From: Monodelphis domestica | Lineage: Eukaryota > Chordata > Mammalia > Didelphimorphia > Didelphidae | Reading direction: 5' to 3' | Assembly (NCBI RefSeq): GCF_027887165.1 | Contig: NC_077228.1 | Coordinates: 388,121,692 to 388,185,691 of the forward strand | Length of the DNA: 64,000 nucleotides | Shown: positions 12,190 through 22,840 of the stretch, piece by piece | How positions within the stretch are numbered: position 1 is the first letter of the stretch | Layout of the letters: each line of letters opens with the position of its first letter | Notes under the pieces: model-generated | What the model was told of the DNA's origin: nothing | Databases searched by the model: none | What the model saw: the letters and a program-made list of their open reading frames with translations, nothing else | Position numbers and translations under genes: made by a program

Positions 12190-12518
12190 TGCCACTGGCC
12201 AAAACATATTTAAAAAAAAAAAAAGGAGGAGTTCCCGTCCATTTACTCCTCCCTCCTTCAGGTGGAGGGGTTGTCGGTGGCTGCCTAACCTGAATTGGAA
12301 AGCCCCAATCAGGGTTGTTATAAGATTTTAAGTCAAGGCTAATCTTTTCCCCTGTATCTAAATCTACCATCCCTACATTGGAAAACCATGGATTGCAAAT
12401 TTGAATAAAATCTAAGAACTTGGGCAGCTATCTTACTGACTTTGACTCCTCTTTTTTGTAAAGTATGCTTAATTATTCCAGTGAATGACTTTCTTTCCTT
12501 TAATTCATTGTGCCTCAT
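12190..12518 (-). pseudogene. gag: gag N-terminal remnant of the provirus
   Basis: Translation from the ATG at 12518 gives a basic N-terminus with 'LKERKSFTGIIKHTL' and 'RGVKVSK'. After a frameshift it continues as 'GMVDLDTGEKISLDLKSY' and a proline-rich stretch. This resembles the matrix region of betaretroviral Gag in position (just after the leader) and in character. The second codon is Arg where a myristoylated Gly is expected, which fits a G-to-A change. It cannot make a functional protein. Confidence 0.55.
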
Positions 12519-12659
12519 GGTAATCCTTTTCACTTATAAGTTCTGAATTACTCACCCCAACCCTATACTGCCCACAGTGGGACCATGGACCACTTCTGGA
12601 TGATTTCCTATCTGCCCAAGTTTGGAGAGCTTTGGGGGGAGGGCTTACCTAGCTGGGAG

Positions 12660-12679
12660 AGTCCCTGTTCTTGGCACCA
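12660..12679 (-). other. Retroviral primer binding site, tRNA-Lys type
   Basis: The sense strand reads TGGTGCCAAGAACAGGGACT. Compared with the standard lysine-tRNA site it has one substitution and one inserted base, and it keeps the GAACAGGGAC core. It lies 5 nt after the LTR end, where a primer site is expected. Confidence 0.75.
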
Positions 12680-12684
12680 GACAA

Positions 12685-13714
12685 TGCCATGGGCCATGTC
12701 CAGCCCCACTTGTGGCTCCAGGGGTCCTCAGTAGGTGTGGATAGGTAAAATGAGACACGGAAGGCAGCTCTGTGTGTAGGTTTCTGCCAGGGGCATGCTC
12801 TGCATGAAATGGCTGCTTCACCATGCCCAGTTTTGGTCTTTATTTTTATACCCATTTTTTGGGGGACACACAGATACATTATTCAAAATACATGTTTGAG
12901 TAAAGATAATTGGAAAAGTGATATGTTAACTTTTAACAAATTGTTTGATTAACATTCTGAGATCATTCTATACATTTGTATGGTAACTATTGATTTGACA
13001 GGAAACACAAAATTCTACACAAGAAAAATGATTTCATCACAGGTGGCTTAATTTTCTCATTAACTTGTGAGGAGCTTTGAGCTTATAGACAATCAAGGAA
13101 AATCACTGTTACCTTTAATAAAAATAGATAATCAATCAGAAATTCTAGAAACAATTCAACAATTATAACAGTGAGGTTGAAAGATAAGAGACATACTGAG
13201 AACACAATTCAGATTTAATATTAGACTGATCATTTTTTAGGTTTACTAGGGAGTTTCTCAAGGGAAAGAATCAAGGCACTGAGGCATGATGAAGCTTGGT
13301 GTACTTGTACAAGTCTTTCCTGATGAATGATTTATATATTGACTTTAGGAGAATGAGTTTCTATATAGGGGGAGTAGGAAATATTCTGGGCTTGGCTTGT
13401 GGGTACAACTTTTGCTAGGAATTATGTACCTAAGCAAAAGTTAACCCATAATAGTCTTTTGGGTTTGTTTTTGTGAGTCTAATCTTTTTGTGATTTGGGG
13501 AAATAGTGTGCAAGCATTTTCCTCTTATATTAATTTTTCTGGGACTAGGGAGAGGGCAAAAATTGTGTCAATTTCATTAGTAAGGTGTGTTGATGAGAGA
13601 TGTGATGCGGAGAGATCTGAGTGGGCAATTCCATATTGCCAAAGAGTCACTCTGTGACCTCTTGGTGTCCACAAGTGACCTTGTCAAGACGTCGTGGCCT
13701 GATGGCTCCCAGCA
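12685..13714 (-). repeat. 5' LTR of the betaretrovirus-like provirus
   Basis: On the sense (minus) strand it starts TGCTGGGAGCC and ends GGCA just before the primer site. The TG...CA ends and the 'TGggagcc' opening resemble several mammalian class II ERV LTRs. A combined TATAAAAATAAAG block near 12840-12855 could supply both TATA and poly(A) signals, leaving about 150 bp for R-U5. Length is about 1,030 bp. Confidence 0.6.
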
Positions 13715-13720
13715 TTACCA

Positions 13721-14640
13721 CTTTATCTCTTAGCCAGTATCAGATTTTTTTGATGATTACTTCTTTATAATAAGCCACTCTTCTTCCCATTTAAAAAAAT
13801 TAATTCCTTTGATATCTTAGCCTGTTGTTTTTCCAGATGAATTTTGTTATTATTTTTTCATAGCTCTAGAAATTTTTTGGTAGTTTTGTTGTTATGGCAA
13901 TGAATAAGTAAATTAATTTATGATGAATTGTCATTTTTATCCTATTGGCTCAGCCAGTCCACAAGCAATTGATATTCTTTCATTGTTCAGATTTGACTTT
14001 ATTAGTGCTTTACTTTGATTTTTTTTTATTTTGAATTTGGTGTTTAGTTGAAGACTTTTAATTTGTTCTTTTAAAAGAAATGCATGCCCAGTTAATTGAT
14101 CTACTCTTTATTTAATTCATATAAGTGTTTAGAGATATGAAATTTCTCCACTGCTTTGTCTGCATTCCCCAAATTTTGGTATTTGCCTCATTATTGTCAT
14201 TCTCTTTAATGAAATTACTGATTTTTTCTGGGATTTACTCTTTGACCCACTTTGTTTCCACTTATCTTTTTAATCTATATACTCTGATCCTTTATTGAAT
14301 GTGTTTTATTGTATTATAACCTGAAAAGGAGGCATTTAATATTTCTCTTTTCTGCATTTAGTTATGAGGTTTTTATGACTAAAAGATGGCAAAATTTTAT
14401 TTAAGGTGCCGTTTACCACTGGGGAAAAGGCATATTCATTTCTATTCCCATTCAATTTTATCCAAACATCTATCACATCTAATTTTCCTAAAATTCCATT
14501 TGTCTCTTTAACTTTTTTCTCTTTCTATCTTTCTTTCTTTCTTGGGGTTCCATTTATCTAATTCTGAGAAGGGTAAGCTGAGGTCCCCTGGTAGCATAGT
14601 TTTAATGTCTGTATTCTCCTGAAATTCGTTTAACTTTTCA
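13721..14640 (-). mobile_element. 5'-truncated L1, right part, fused to U6
   Basis: On the minus strand it begins inside the endonuclease region, at a block equivalent to '[21 protein letters not shown]' with 'attaaaactatgctacc'. It then continues through several ORF2 blocks, with internal deletions, to the 'ttagccagtatcag' block. Its 5' end touches the U-run of the U6 copy at 14643-14748 in the same orientation. Many stops make it non-coding. Confidence 0.75.
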
Positions 14641-14642
14641 AA

Positions 14643-14748
14643 AAAAAAATAAGGGCTACTTCATTAAATTTGCATGCTATTTTTGTGCAGGAGCCATATT
14701 ATCTCTGTGTTGTTCCAATTTTAGTATATATGTTGCTGAAGCAAGCAC
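14643..14748 (-). pseudogene. U6 snRNA pseudogene, full length
   Basis: The minus strand starts GTGCTTGCTTCAGCAaCATA, then TATACTAAAATTGGAACaa, ACAGAGATaaTATGGCTCCT and GCAAATTTaaTGAAG, and ends in a T run. These follow U6 snRNA from its first base to its 3' U tract with scattered substitutions. No TATA/PSE promoter is evident upstream, as expected for a retroposed copy. The L1 that follows it on the same strand makes this one half of a U6-L1 chimera. Confidence 0.88.
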
Positions 14749-15444
14749 AGGAGTTCATGTTCTAAAATACAATTAATTACACATGATAACCAGGTGATTC
14801 AGAGAACCCTGAGATTATGGAAAAAAGCTTTGGAGCTGGATAGAGTTAGCAGAGGAATATAGCAGAGGGATGCTCAGAACATTTTTCATATATGTGCCCA
14901 CTATATGTTAAGAGGAAATTTTTAAAATTACTGCTTTTATTCTTTAAAATGTTATGGCTGAGCTGTGCATTAAGAAGCAAAAAGAGGAAAGCAAAGTAAT
15001 GTAATTATCAGTTATATTTGGCATAAGTTTTAATTTTGAGGAAAATATATGTATCTAGGGTTTGATTTCAACAGACACAAAAATTCTTGATGATAGCCAC
15101 ATGGAATCATCGAATTGTAGAATGGAAGATGATTTTTGTATACTTTAGCATAGTTCAATGACTTCTGGATAACAGAAATCTAGCAAATATGAAGGAAACC
15201 TTCTACTGCAAGGTGGAGCAACTTCTCTTGGTTCCCTTAGCCCTGAATTTTGAAATATGTGAAATTGTCATGTGTTTAATCTAAAGAGCCCAAATCTATT
15301 TGTAGAGGGAATGAAGTGATTTCTCTCAGAGCAACAAACTCGATGACTCACAATATAAACTATAACATAACCAAATGATCCTGAAAATCGTGTAGCTATT
15401 TGATATCTTGTATAATAATTGTCTCTTTACAAGTTGTATGGTTG
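14749..15444. other. No recognised feature
   Basis: About 700 bp flanking the 5' end of the U6 copy. No gene or confident repeat. Confidence 0.4.
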
Positions 15445-15738
15445 TGAGATATGAGTTGTCTCTGTCTACATTTCTATCTGCTGAAATCCCTTTTTTTCAA
15501 GACCAAGTTGAATTACTACTTGTTTCACGAAGACTTCCCTGATCTACTTCTTGAACCTTTCATAAGTTTTATTTGTCTCTCTCTTCTGTGTCTATATGGG
15601 CATATACCCACTTGCACCTCCCTCCCTCTCCAGGAACATATGTGTTGATGCACTTACTAGATTTGTGATTTCATTAGTGTGAGAGGGCATTCGGATGATA
15701 TGCTTCTTCTGCTTATGCAGATTTACATATTATTTCTA
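15445..15738 (+). mobile_element. L2 3' region, left part
   Basis: A pyrimidine-rich end of an L2-type ORF, with 'ttcaagaccaagttgaattactact', 'cacgaagacttccctga' and 'gcacctccctccctctcc', matches the usual L2 3' order. A SINE splits it from 15894-16090. Confidence 0.65.
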
Positions 15739-15893
15739 ATTTATGGACTCAGAGATGAGTTTAAGCTTAGGGTTGGAGTGAGACCCAGAGAGGTTAAATG
15801 AATTGCTTCATCTGTATTTTCAGGAAGATTTGGAATCAGGCCTTCCTGACTATGAGTCTAGCTTTCTCTCCAGTATACCATACTTCCTATAAT
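15739..15893 (-). repeat. CORE-SINE inserted in L2
   Basis: Reverse-strand MIR-type blocks are present: 'agacccagagaggttaaatga', 'ggaatcaggccttcctgac' and 'ctctccagtataccatac'. Confidence 0.6.
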
Positions 15894-16090
15894 GGATTTG
15901 GTAATAACCTGTAATTTATTTATTTGTGAACCTCTTATTCTCCTTTTTCTCCCTTCCTCCCAACATTAATCTGGAAGCTTCCTGAAGGACAGGGCCTGCA
16001 TGATTATTTTTTAAAATCTTTGAATCACTAGTGTCTAGAATGGTGCATTTTAGGTACTTAATAAATGGTTAGTGATTTAATTGAGTTGAA
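15894..16090 (+). mobile_element. L2 3' end, right part
   Basis: The L2 tail is seen as 'ctggaagcttcctgaaggacaggg', then 'gtgtctagaatggtgcat', ending 'ggtacttaataaatggtta'. It continues the L2 copy interrupted at 15739. Confidence 0.7.
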
Positions 16091-16254
16091 TTGTTTGGAG
16101 ACTGTGTAAGCTCTATTTCTGTGTTTTTTTATTTCTGAAATTTGTTTTAGTTTCTGAGAAATAATGATTATTTTTCTGCTTGGTGCAGCCCTTAAAAATT
16201 CTCTTTAAATTTCCACCGATGATGTCATACTTGGCATTGACAGTTGGTCAAATA

Positions 16255-16535
16255 TGAGCATAATGGTACTAGAGGCAGTATGGGTAGTCAAATCCATGCT
16301 AGTATTGCAGTCCAAAATGACCATATTCTAATCCTGTCTCTGACATTTACCATCTGTGGGACCACAGGCAAAACATTTATCTTCTCTAGCCTCAGTTTTC
16401 TTATCTGTCAAACTGTACTGACATCATTTAGAGACTATCTCATAGGGCTGGGATGAGAATCAAGTGAGATAATGTATGAAAAGCACATTTGAAACCTTAA
16501 ACTGCTATAGAAATTTTAGCTGTTATTATAATGGA
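16255..16535 (+). repeat. CORE-SINE, plus strand
   Basis: Blocks occur in order: 'taatcctgtctctgacat', 'gggaccacaggcaaa', 'cctcagttttcttatctgtcaaa', 'gataatgtatgaaaagca' and 'ctgctatagaaattttagctgttattat'. Confidence 0.7.
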
Positions 16536-17959
16536 CATTCATTATCATTTGGCAAAGACAGAAGAATTATCCTTTGGTTATCTTTTCTTTATAAATATAA
16601 ATTCAAGTTAATCATGATTCCTGTTCTTCTCAGATACTTCCTCTCCTATATCTCTTAATGCTTTCCTAGCTACACCTTGTAAAGAGTGACATTGCTCTAT
16701 TGTACAGACATCTGACCATTATGGAGCCTGCCAAGTATGCACAAAGGTTAATTGAAAATCAATAATAGTTACAATAATATACTGACAAAATTCTCACAGC
16801 TATTCTCCTCATTTATAAGAGTTCAAGTGTGTCTTCCCTGTCATATCAGGAGCCCCAGATGATTTCTTTGACTAGATTCTTTTTACAGAGAATCTGCAAA
16901 AAAAAAAAAAAGAACAGAAATGAGGAATGAAGCCTACTTCAGGAAAGAGGCATTTCATGCTTTCTGCAAGCACACTTTAAAACTACCTTCCTTAAATCTG
17001 TTGAAAATACACAGATGTATATTTGCAAGGAAGAGAGATCAATTGTCTGAACAACATCTGGCATAGCAGATGTGATAGCTTTAATTTTTTATATTATAAC
17101 TAGCATCTTTTGGTTGAGTCACTCAGACGATTTTGCCAAAAGATATCATTCTCATTTTACCCATGGAAGCGAAAGATGATCTAAGAAAAAGATGAACAGA
17201 GCTAAAAACCCATTAAGTTCTGAGATTGGGGCTGGGGTTCTTTGTACTTTCTTGTATATTCTGATGCCACTTTCTCACATGCTACTCAGGGGCTTAAGTT
17301 TTGTATACTTTTGGACATAGAACTCTAGATCCCCCAAATCAGGCAAATAGAAATCTCTCCAAAATACCAGACCTGCTTGTAGTCCAGACCCTATAGCCAT
17401 CAGTTAGAGGAGAAATCATTATGAAGAACAAGTCCACTCTCTCAGTATCACCAGCCACAATTGGTGATTAACTGCTATCAAGAGCAACTAATCATAAGAA
17501 CCTAAGAATGGGAGTGTCTTTTACTTCAGGCAAGTCAGTTAAGCTAAAGTAAGATACCTTAAGGAGAGACAAAAAGAAGCATGTACCAAACAAATCAAAT
17601 CTCCTTCACCATCTCCCTTCAGACCTTGATGGAGACAGCCTAAGCTCCTGAACCCAGGAGCATTTGAAATAGTAGTGCTTCCAGTCCAGTGTTCATGGTT
17701 CTTATCCTGAGAAACATCTCTGTGGAGATGCAGCCTGGTAACTACTTCTGCACATACCAAAGCCATACATATCGAAGACTCAGAAAATAAAGTTCTTGTC
17801 ACCAAGTCCTTGGCACTACCAAGTGGTTCAACACCAGAAACCAATGTAATCTTATTAGTGGAAATGGCAATAAAGAATAAGCATTACCCCTCTGCCCTCT
17901 GCTTCCCCACTGTATCCCTGTATCCTAAGGACCTTGGGATCTTTCCACCTAACTTGCAG

Positions 17960-17960
<1 letters not shown>
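16536..17960. other. No recognised feature
   Basis: About 1.4 kb. The 101-codon minus-strand open frame at 17539-17844 begins with TTG, not ATG, and matches no family I know. Low-level LTR or pseudogene content is possible at 17.4-17.9 kb but unsupported. Confidence 0.35.

Positions 17961-18014
<54 letters not shown>
17961..18014. repeat. (AT)n palindromic microsatellite
   Basis: Ten AT units, then GTATATATAC, then about 12 AT units. The arrangement is a near-perfect inverted repeat. Confidence 0.9.
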
Positions 18015-18015
<1 letters not shown>

Positions 18016-18016
18016 G

Positions 18017-18135
18017 TTTCTTTCATTAGAATTGTGAGTTCTTTGAGAGCAGATATCGCATTACATTTCTATTTGTATCCCCACTGCTTAGCACAGGGCT
18101 TTGCACATTGCACATACTTAATATAGGAATCATTA
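18017..18135 (+). mobile_element. L2 3' end
   Basis: It contains 'agaattgtgagttctttgagagcag', 'tttgtatccccactgcttagcaca' and 'acttaatata', which is the classic L2 tail. Confidence 0.75.
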
Positions 18136-19375
18136 ATTCATTCATCTAGATTTAAAGAGATTGAGATGCTGAGGATAAAATCATTCATTGACATGTGATT
18201 TTGGCTTGTTGGATCTTGCTGAGGTCGAATCACCATGTCAAGATAAACATCCCAGGATCCTGAAAGAACTGGGAGAGGGGTGTAACTTCATAGTAGTTCT
18301 TTTTGATATTGGAAAAGTTGTGAAGAATAGAAACACAACTTCAGAATTTAGGACTGATAGCTTGATTTTTTTTAATAATGGAAGAGTTGAAGAGTCTACA
18401 TATTATAGTATAGAGTTCTCGATTACCACTTGACAACATTTCAATATGAACTATTAAAGGGATAGTTTATAAATATTTAAAATGGGAAGCAGTTAAATCT
18501 AAAAACCAACACTGCACCATTTAAAACACATCAGACCAGGATAATCTGAGTTCTTTTAGTTATGAAGTGAATAGATGAATAGATGAATAGAGCAGGGGAA
18601 TGTGGCAGATGGAATACTTGGATTTTAATTAGGCTTTTAACAACATTGCTCAAAGTGAGCAGAGAAATGAAGTCTAGTTGATAGTACAGGTAGGCAGAAT
18701 TACCACTTGTTGAAAGACCAAAGAATAGTCATTAATGAGGTCAATGCCACCTTGGAGAGAAGTCTTTCAAGTAGCACTACAGAGACCTCTCTTGGTCCTG
18801 TCCAATTTCAAATCATTATTAATGACTTGGATGAAGTCATAGATGGTTTGCTTATCAAATCTGATGACTCAAACCTGCAAGGGATAAATGGAAGATTCAG
18901 AATCTCAGGAGACCTTGACAAATTGGAACAATGGGCCAAATCTAATAATGAGAAATTTCATAGGAAAAAATATATTGCATTTGGCTTTAGTCAAGTGCAA
19001 AAGTACAAGCTGGGGCAGACATGTCTAGGTAACAGTTTGTTTTAAAAAGATCTGAGGATTTTACTGCACTGTAAGTTCAATAGTAAGATTCAGTAGTGTG
19101 ATGACCCTCTAAAAGCTAATGCTATCTTAAACTGAATTGAGAGGCATGATGTCTAAACAAGAGAAAGAACAGATTTGCTAAATTCTGCTTTTCTCATGCC
19201 ATAACTAAAGTGCTGGGCTCTTTTATTGATTCCATAATTTGGAAAGGACTTTGAAAAAAAAAAGCCTTAGCAAATCCAGAGGAGAGCAGTCAGAATGGGG
19301 AGGGGATTCAATTCCATAAGAATTCCAAATGAGAGATCATGAAGCTTATGGACATTTTCTCTAGAATGTTAAATT

Positions 19376-19470
19376 TAAATCTATGAAATAAAATACACAA
19401 AATTGCAAAGGAAACCAATTATATTGATGTATAGCTATAAACATTTTAAAATTCATGGACCCCAAGGTAG
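19376..19470 (+). repeat. DNA-transposon-like repeat inserted in L3
   Basis: It shares 'atgaaataaaatacaca', 'aaaggaaaccaattatattga' and 'catggaccccaaggt' with a repeat form also seen at 25.28-25.48 kb. Members look like short non-autonomous elements with ends near 'cagnggttcttaacct'. Confidence 0.45.
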
Positions 19471-19566
19471 AACAACTGGAAATCAGAAAGGTTGTTCAAG
19501 ATCAGACAGGTAGTAAGTAGCAGAGTTAGAATCTCAACTCAGTATTGTATCCATTACATCTTTGCA
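19471..19566 (-). repeat. CORE-SINE/MIR-like fragment in L3
   Basis: It has 'gttgttcaagatcagacagg', 'tagtaagtagcagagttaga' and 'attgtatccattacatc', reverse-strand MIR-type text lying between two L3 segments. Confidence 0.6.
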
Positions 19567-19800
19567 GGAAAATGTAGCTGGATGGGAAGAATAATGTGAT
19601 GGATGTCTTTCAAGTTTGTGAGTCATGTAGAGGAAAAATTAGACTTATTCTGTTGACCACGGGAGGCAAAATAAGAATCAATGAATAGAAAAGGAATTTT
19701 TAGCTTGATACAAGGAAAAACTTAACACTTAGAGTTGTTGAAAAATGGAATGATTTTCTTGGGATAGGTAATGAGTTCGTCCGCATTGAAGTAGAGAATA

Positions 19801-20214
19801 CTGATTTTGAGTAACAAATTATAGTACTGATGAGATGAATCTCTTCTATTTAGAAACTCTGAAGTGATGGTAACTTCAGAGCAAATAATTTCATTTTATT
19901 TCCTCATTGACAAAACAATGATAATTCATAGTGTAAGGTTCTGAACCTTTTGCATGTGATCTTTTTACTCAGTGAGTGCAGCAGAATAACATTTCTTTGA
20001 GGAAAATGGTACAAAATAGGTTGAGAAGAAAAAAAGTTCTTTCACATAAAATAATCACATGAAGCACTGAATGTTCTGAAGACTTAAAAGAGAACATTTC
20101 CTGCAATAAATATATAATTATAGAAGGTAGACCAATTACTGAAGTAAAGATGGTTATAGGACATTGTAATCAACCTCTGTTAATGATAAAATTTATGGTT
20201 GAGACTGAATATAT
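19801..20214. other. No recognised feature
   Basis: About 400 bp between the L3 element and the next LTR. Confidence 0.4.
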
Positions 20215-20880
20215 TTTTAATCTAATTAATTTAATATATATTGGTCACCAGGGATTTAAATTCTAAATCCTGATGAAATACTCAAGTCAGAATGGAATTT
20301 TATGGTGGTTTATTTGCAATAGAAGGAAGAAATTAAGAATGAGAGAGAGAGTGGAAAAAGGGAAGGTTAGTTGTCCCAACCTGGTCTGAACCAGGAAGGA
20401 GTTCTGAGGTCTCAGCAAAGATGGATCTCTCCAGAGGCTGGTGCCTCCAGAAAGCCAAGGAAAGGGGATCCCAAGAGATGGGCCTCTCCAGAGGCTGATG
20501 CCTTCAGAAAAACCAAGGAAATGGGAGTCAGCCTTCTCACTCACCACATGACAGTCTAAGGGAAGTAGTCTCAGGTCTCTTGCTGGAGCTCCTCCATGGT
20601 CGAGTTCCACCACCAAGGTCCCTCTCACAATAAGTGACAGGAAACATAAAGGCAGTTCTTTACATCACTTCCTGTGTCTTACATGTACCAAAGGTGGCTT
20701 AAACTTGGCTTTGGATGACCCGGAGTCAGTCAGTTGTTTCTGATTTGTCACCTGCTAGCACATGTGGGTCATAGACCTTCCTCCCCCATACTTAATCCTT
20801 AAGTGGGGTTGTATACATTCCTGGTTGCTAAAATTCTAAAGACTAAACAGGGTGGAGTAAATCTAAAATTCACACTTCCT
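20215..20880 (-). mobile_element. Solo LTR (family A), opposite orientation to 10.2 kb
   Basis: On the minus strand it carries the same block order as the 10.15-10.83 kb LTR. The poly(A) signal AATAAA lies at 20314-20309, followed by 'ccaccataaaattcc' and 'ccctggtgacca'. The middle holds two similar stretches around 'gcctctggagagg', an internal tandem of about 57 bp not obvious in the other copy. The 113-codon open frame here (20287-20628) is not a known protein. No internal retroviral sequence adjoins it. Confidence 0.7.
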
Positions 20881-21284
20881 AATTAGTTTTTATATTTTTG
20901 AAGGTTATAACTTAGAAGTCATAAATCAAATAATTGTTTGGAGATTTCAGGAAGCTTATGTAAAGACTTCTGGGATTGTACCTTTTTAGAAAGTTAGAAT
21001 TGGTGAGTTTTACACAATAAAGTAAGAGATGGATCACTGCTTATAAGGAAGCACATTAAGTAAGACATTAAAAACTGTAGGAAGAAGCCATCAGAAGAAG
21101 AGCTGTAAAGTAAAAGAGGAAGATGGGTGTAGACAAATGCAGAAGAGAAGCTGCTTCCAAGAGTAGAAAACAGAAAGCCCACAAGGATTGACAGTTGACT
21201 GAAACTTGATTGGCTCTGCAGCTGGTGGAAATGTGTTATAAAAGAGCTGAATTCTACTGCAGTGTGGAGAACTATCTGGGTTTA
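20881..21284. other. No recognised feature
   Basis: About 400 bp of intergenic sequence. Confidence 0.4.
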
Positions 21285-21533
21285 TTGTTCCTTTGTTATT
21301 CAATCATTAGTCACATCCAACTCTTTCTGAGCATTTATGGGGATTCCTTGGCAAATATACTGGAGTAGTTTGTCATTTTACATATGAGGAAACTGAGGCA
21401 AATAGGGTTAAGCAACTTGCCCAGAGTCACCCAACTAGTAAGTGTTTGAGCCTGGACTTGAACTCAAGAAGATTAGTCTTCCTGACTCCAGGTCCCCCAC
21501 TCTATCCCTTGCTCTACCTTGCTGCCAATCCAT
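21285..21533 (-). repeat. Marsupial CORE-SINE, long form
   Basis: Plus-strand text is 'cacatccaactctttctgag', 'ttccttggcaaatatactgg', 'gaggaaactgaggcaaatag', 'agcaacttgcccagagtca' and 'gtcttcctgactccagg'. Three more copies of this form are in the window (40.15, 42.95 and 60.78 kb). Confidence 0.75.
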
Positions 21534-22684
21534 TATTCTCTTCCTTTAATCAGTCAAGTTTTTTTGTTCACCACTACAGTCATTAACCTTTATTATTCTC
21601 TCGGACCCTCTTATCCTCTCCTACATTTCTATGCCTACTCTAAATCTTGCCTACTCTTAATCATCTTTTTTTACTTTGTCTTAGTGTCCTTTATAGCCTG
21701 AAAGAACGGAAAACTTTTTAAGATGCCTTCCTCTTTTTTCTAGGGTTTGAGAGGCAGTAATATAGGAAGAAAGATGGGTTTTGCATTTGTTTTGATGTGA
21801 GAAGAGGCTTAGTTTTGCCAAGAGCTAACTGGATTAAACAGAATACGTTATTTGAAGAACTGGCTAGAAAAAGTCCAGTCAACAACTCTCTCACTATCTA
21901 CAGACACAGAAATTCCCAAGAACTCCAAAGTGGATCTGAGAAGCTTGGTAGATCTCCACTTAAGGGAACTGCTTATCACTGAAACAGCATACCACTTTCT
22001 TAGTGCCCAGTCAAAGTTGGATTGTGTGCTGATAGAGTTTATCACTGCTTTAGCTGCTCTAGAGTAGCAAAGAAGCAGTTTTGGCTAGTAGGAATATTGT
22101 GAGGACAAGAAAGATGGTAGATAAAGCACGGCAGCTGTTTTACACACCAGGTAGAATACATTGCAGACTGTTATTTCCAAAGACCTAGCACATTAAGGAT
22201 GTTCATCTAGAGATTTAAGTTCTGGCAGAAATATGAATTTCCTTCCTTATTTGTAAATGTGTTACCATTTATCTATATGGACCCTATTGGGAAAGTATAA
22301 CCCAGTTTTTTGGGGTGGATGATTATATTCAGATTATTTCTGGTCTTTCCATCTGTGGAGTAAATGTTATGATTATGTCTGCTTTTGATATATCATTAAA
22401 TAAATATTTTGTTTGTGTTAATGTCATCATGGTGAAAAAATTTGTGTAAATGGGAAGCATATCAATGGGGGCTCAGGATTTGTAATGGTTTCTTGGAGGA
22501 AGGTATTCTCCACACAGAAGGATTACCCCTAGAAGCCTTAAAGAAAATTTGAATAGTAACTTAATAGTCATGAGTATGACCACTCCTCTGGGGATACTAC
22601 CTCACCTGCTGAAATGAAGGCAGGTGTGGGTAATTAAGCCAGCCCCAGTTCAGAAAGAAGCTGAAGAGAGTGGCTGGAGATCCA
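21534..22684. other. No recognised feature
   Basis: Open frames on both strands overlap at 21797-22067 (up to 71 codons). None has a recognisable motif, so I do not call a gene. Confidence 0.35.
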
Positions 22685-22840
22685 GAAGACATTTTAGAGA
22701 TCATGGGATGCAAACACTCACTGCAAAAATGAAGAAACTGAAAACCTAGAGAGGTTAAATGACTCTCCCAAAGTTACATCAGTTAAAAAAAATGGCAGGC
22801 CTAAAGTTCTAAACTAGGTCCTAGGTCACTAAATTCATCA
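22685..22840 (-). repeat. CORE-SINE/MIR-like copy
   Basis: 'gaagaaactgaaaacctagagaggttaaatga' in the plus text, followed by 'caaagttacatcagt', marks a reverse-strand MIR-type SINE. Confidence 0.6.

Larger units (their letters stand above)
12190..13714 (-). mobile_element. Betaretrovirus-like provirus, internally deleted
   Basis: On the minus strand the order is a 5' LTR (13714 to 12685), a 5-nt gap, a lysine-tRNA-type primer binding site (12679 to 12660), a leader with a splice-donor-like 'ggGTGAGTaa', and a broken gag N-terminus. It then ends in a stub 'tggccagtggca' that resembles the 5' LTR end 'tggcccatggca'. The host L1 is interrupted between 'ctacca' (12184-12189) and 'ttacca' (13715-13720), a 5/6 match fitting a 6-bp target duplication. 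Most of gag, all of pol and env, and nearly all of the 3' LTR are missing. The type is inferred from the primer site, gag remnant and 6-bp duplication. Confidence 0.7.
18195..19800 (+). mobile_element. L3/CR1-type LINE, 3' half with RT remnant
   Basis: Reading plus, 'CQDKHPRILKELGEG' and a decayed 'EYLDF' stretch lead into reverse-transcriptase text: 'LGPVQFQIIINDLDEVIDG', then 'LIKSDDSN', 'DLDKLEQWAKSNNEKFHR' and 'YKLGQTCLG'. This corresponds to the CR1/L3 RT fingers-palm order, with the FADD site changed. The 3' part has 'gaaaaacttaacacttagag' and 'gaaaaatggaatgatttt', the usual L3 3' end. A DNA-transposon-like piece and a SINE interrupt it at 19376-19566. It has no complete reading frame. 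Confidence 0.75.

Noticed and set aside
17539..17844. 101-codon minus-strand open frame.
   Set aside because: It starts with TTG, not ATG, and has no recognisable motif.
20287..20628. 113-codon minus-strand open frame.
   Set aside because: It lies within a solo LTR and reflects the internal near-tandem repeat.
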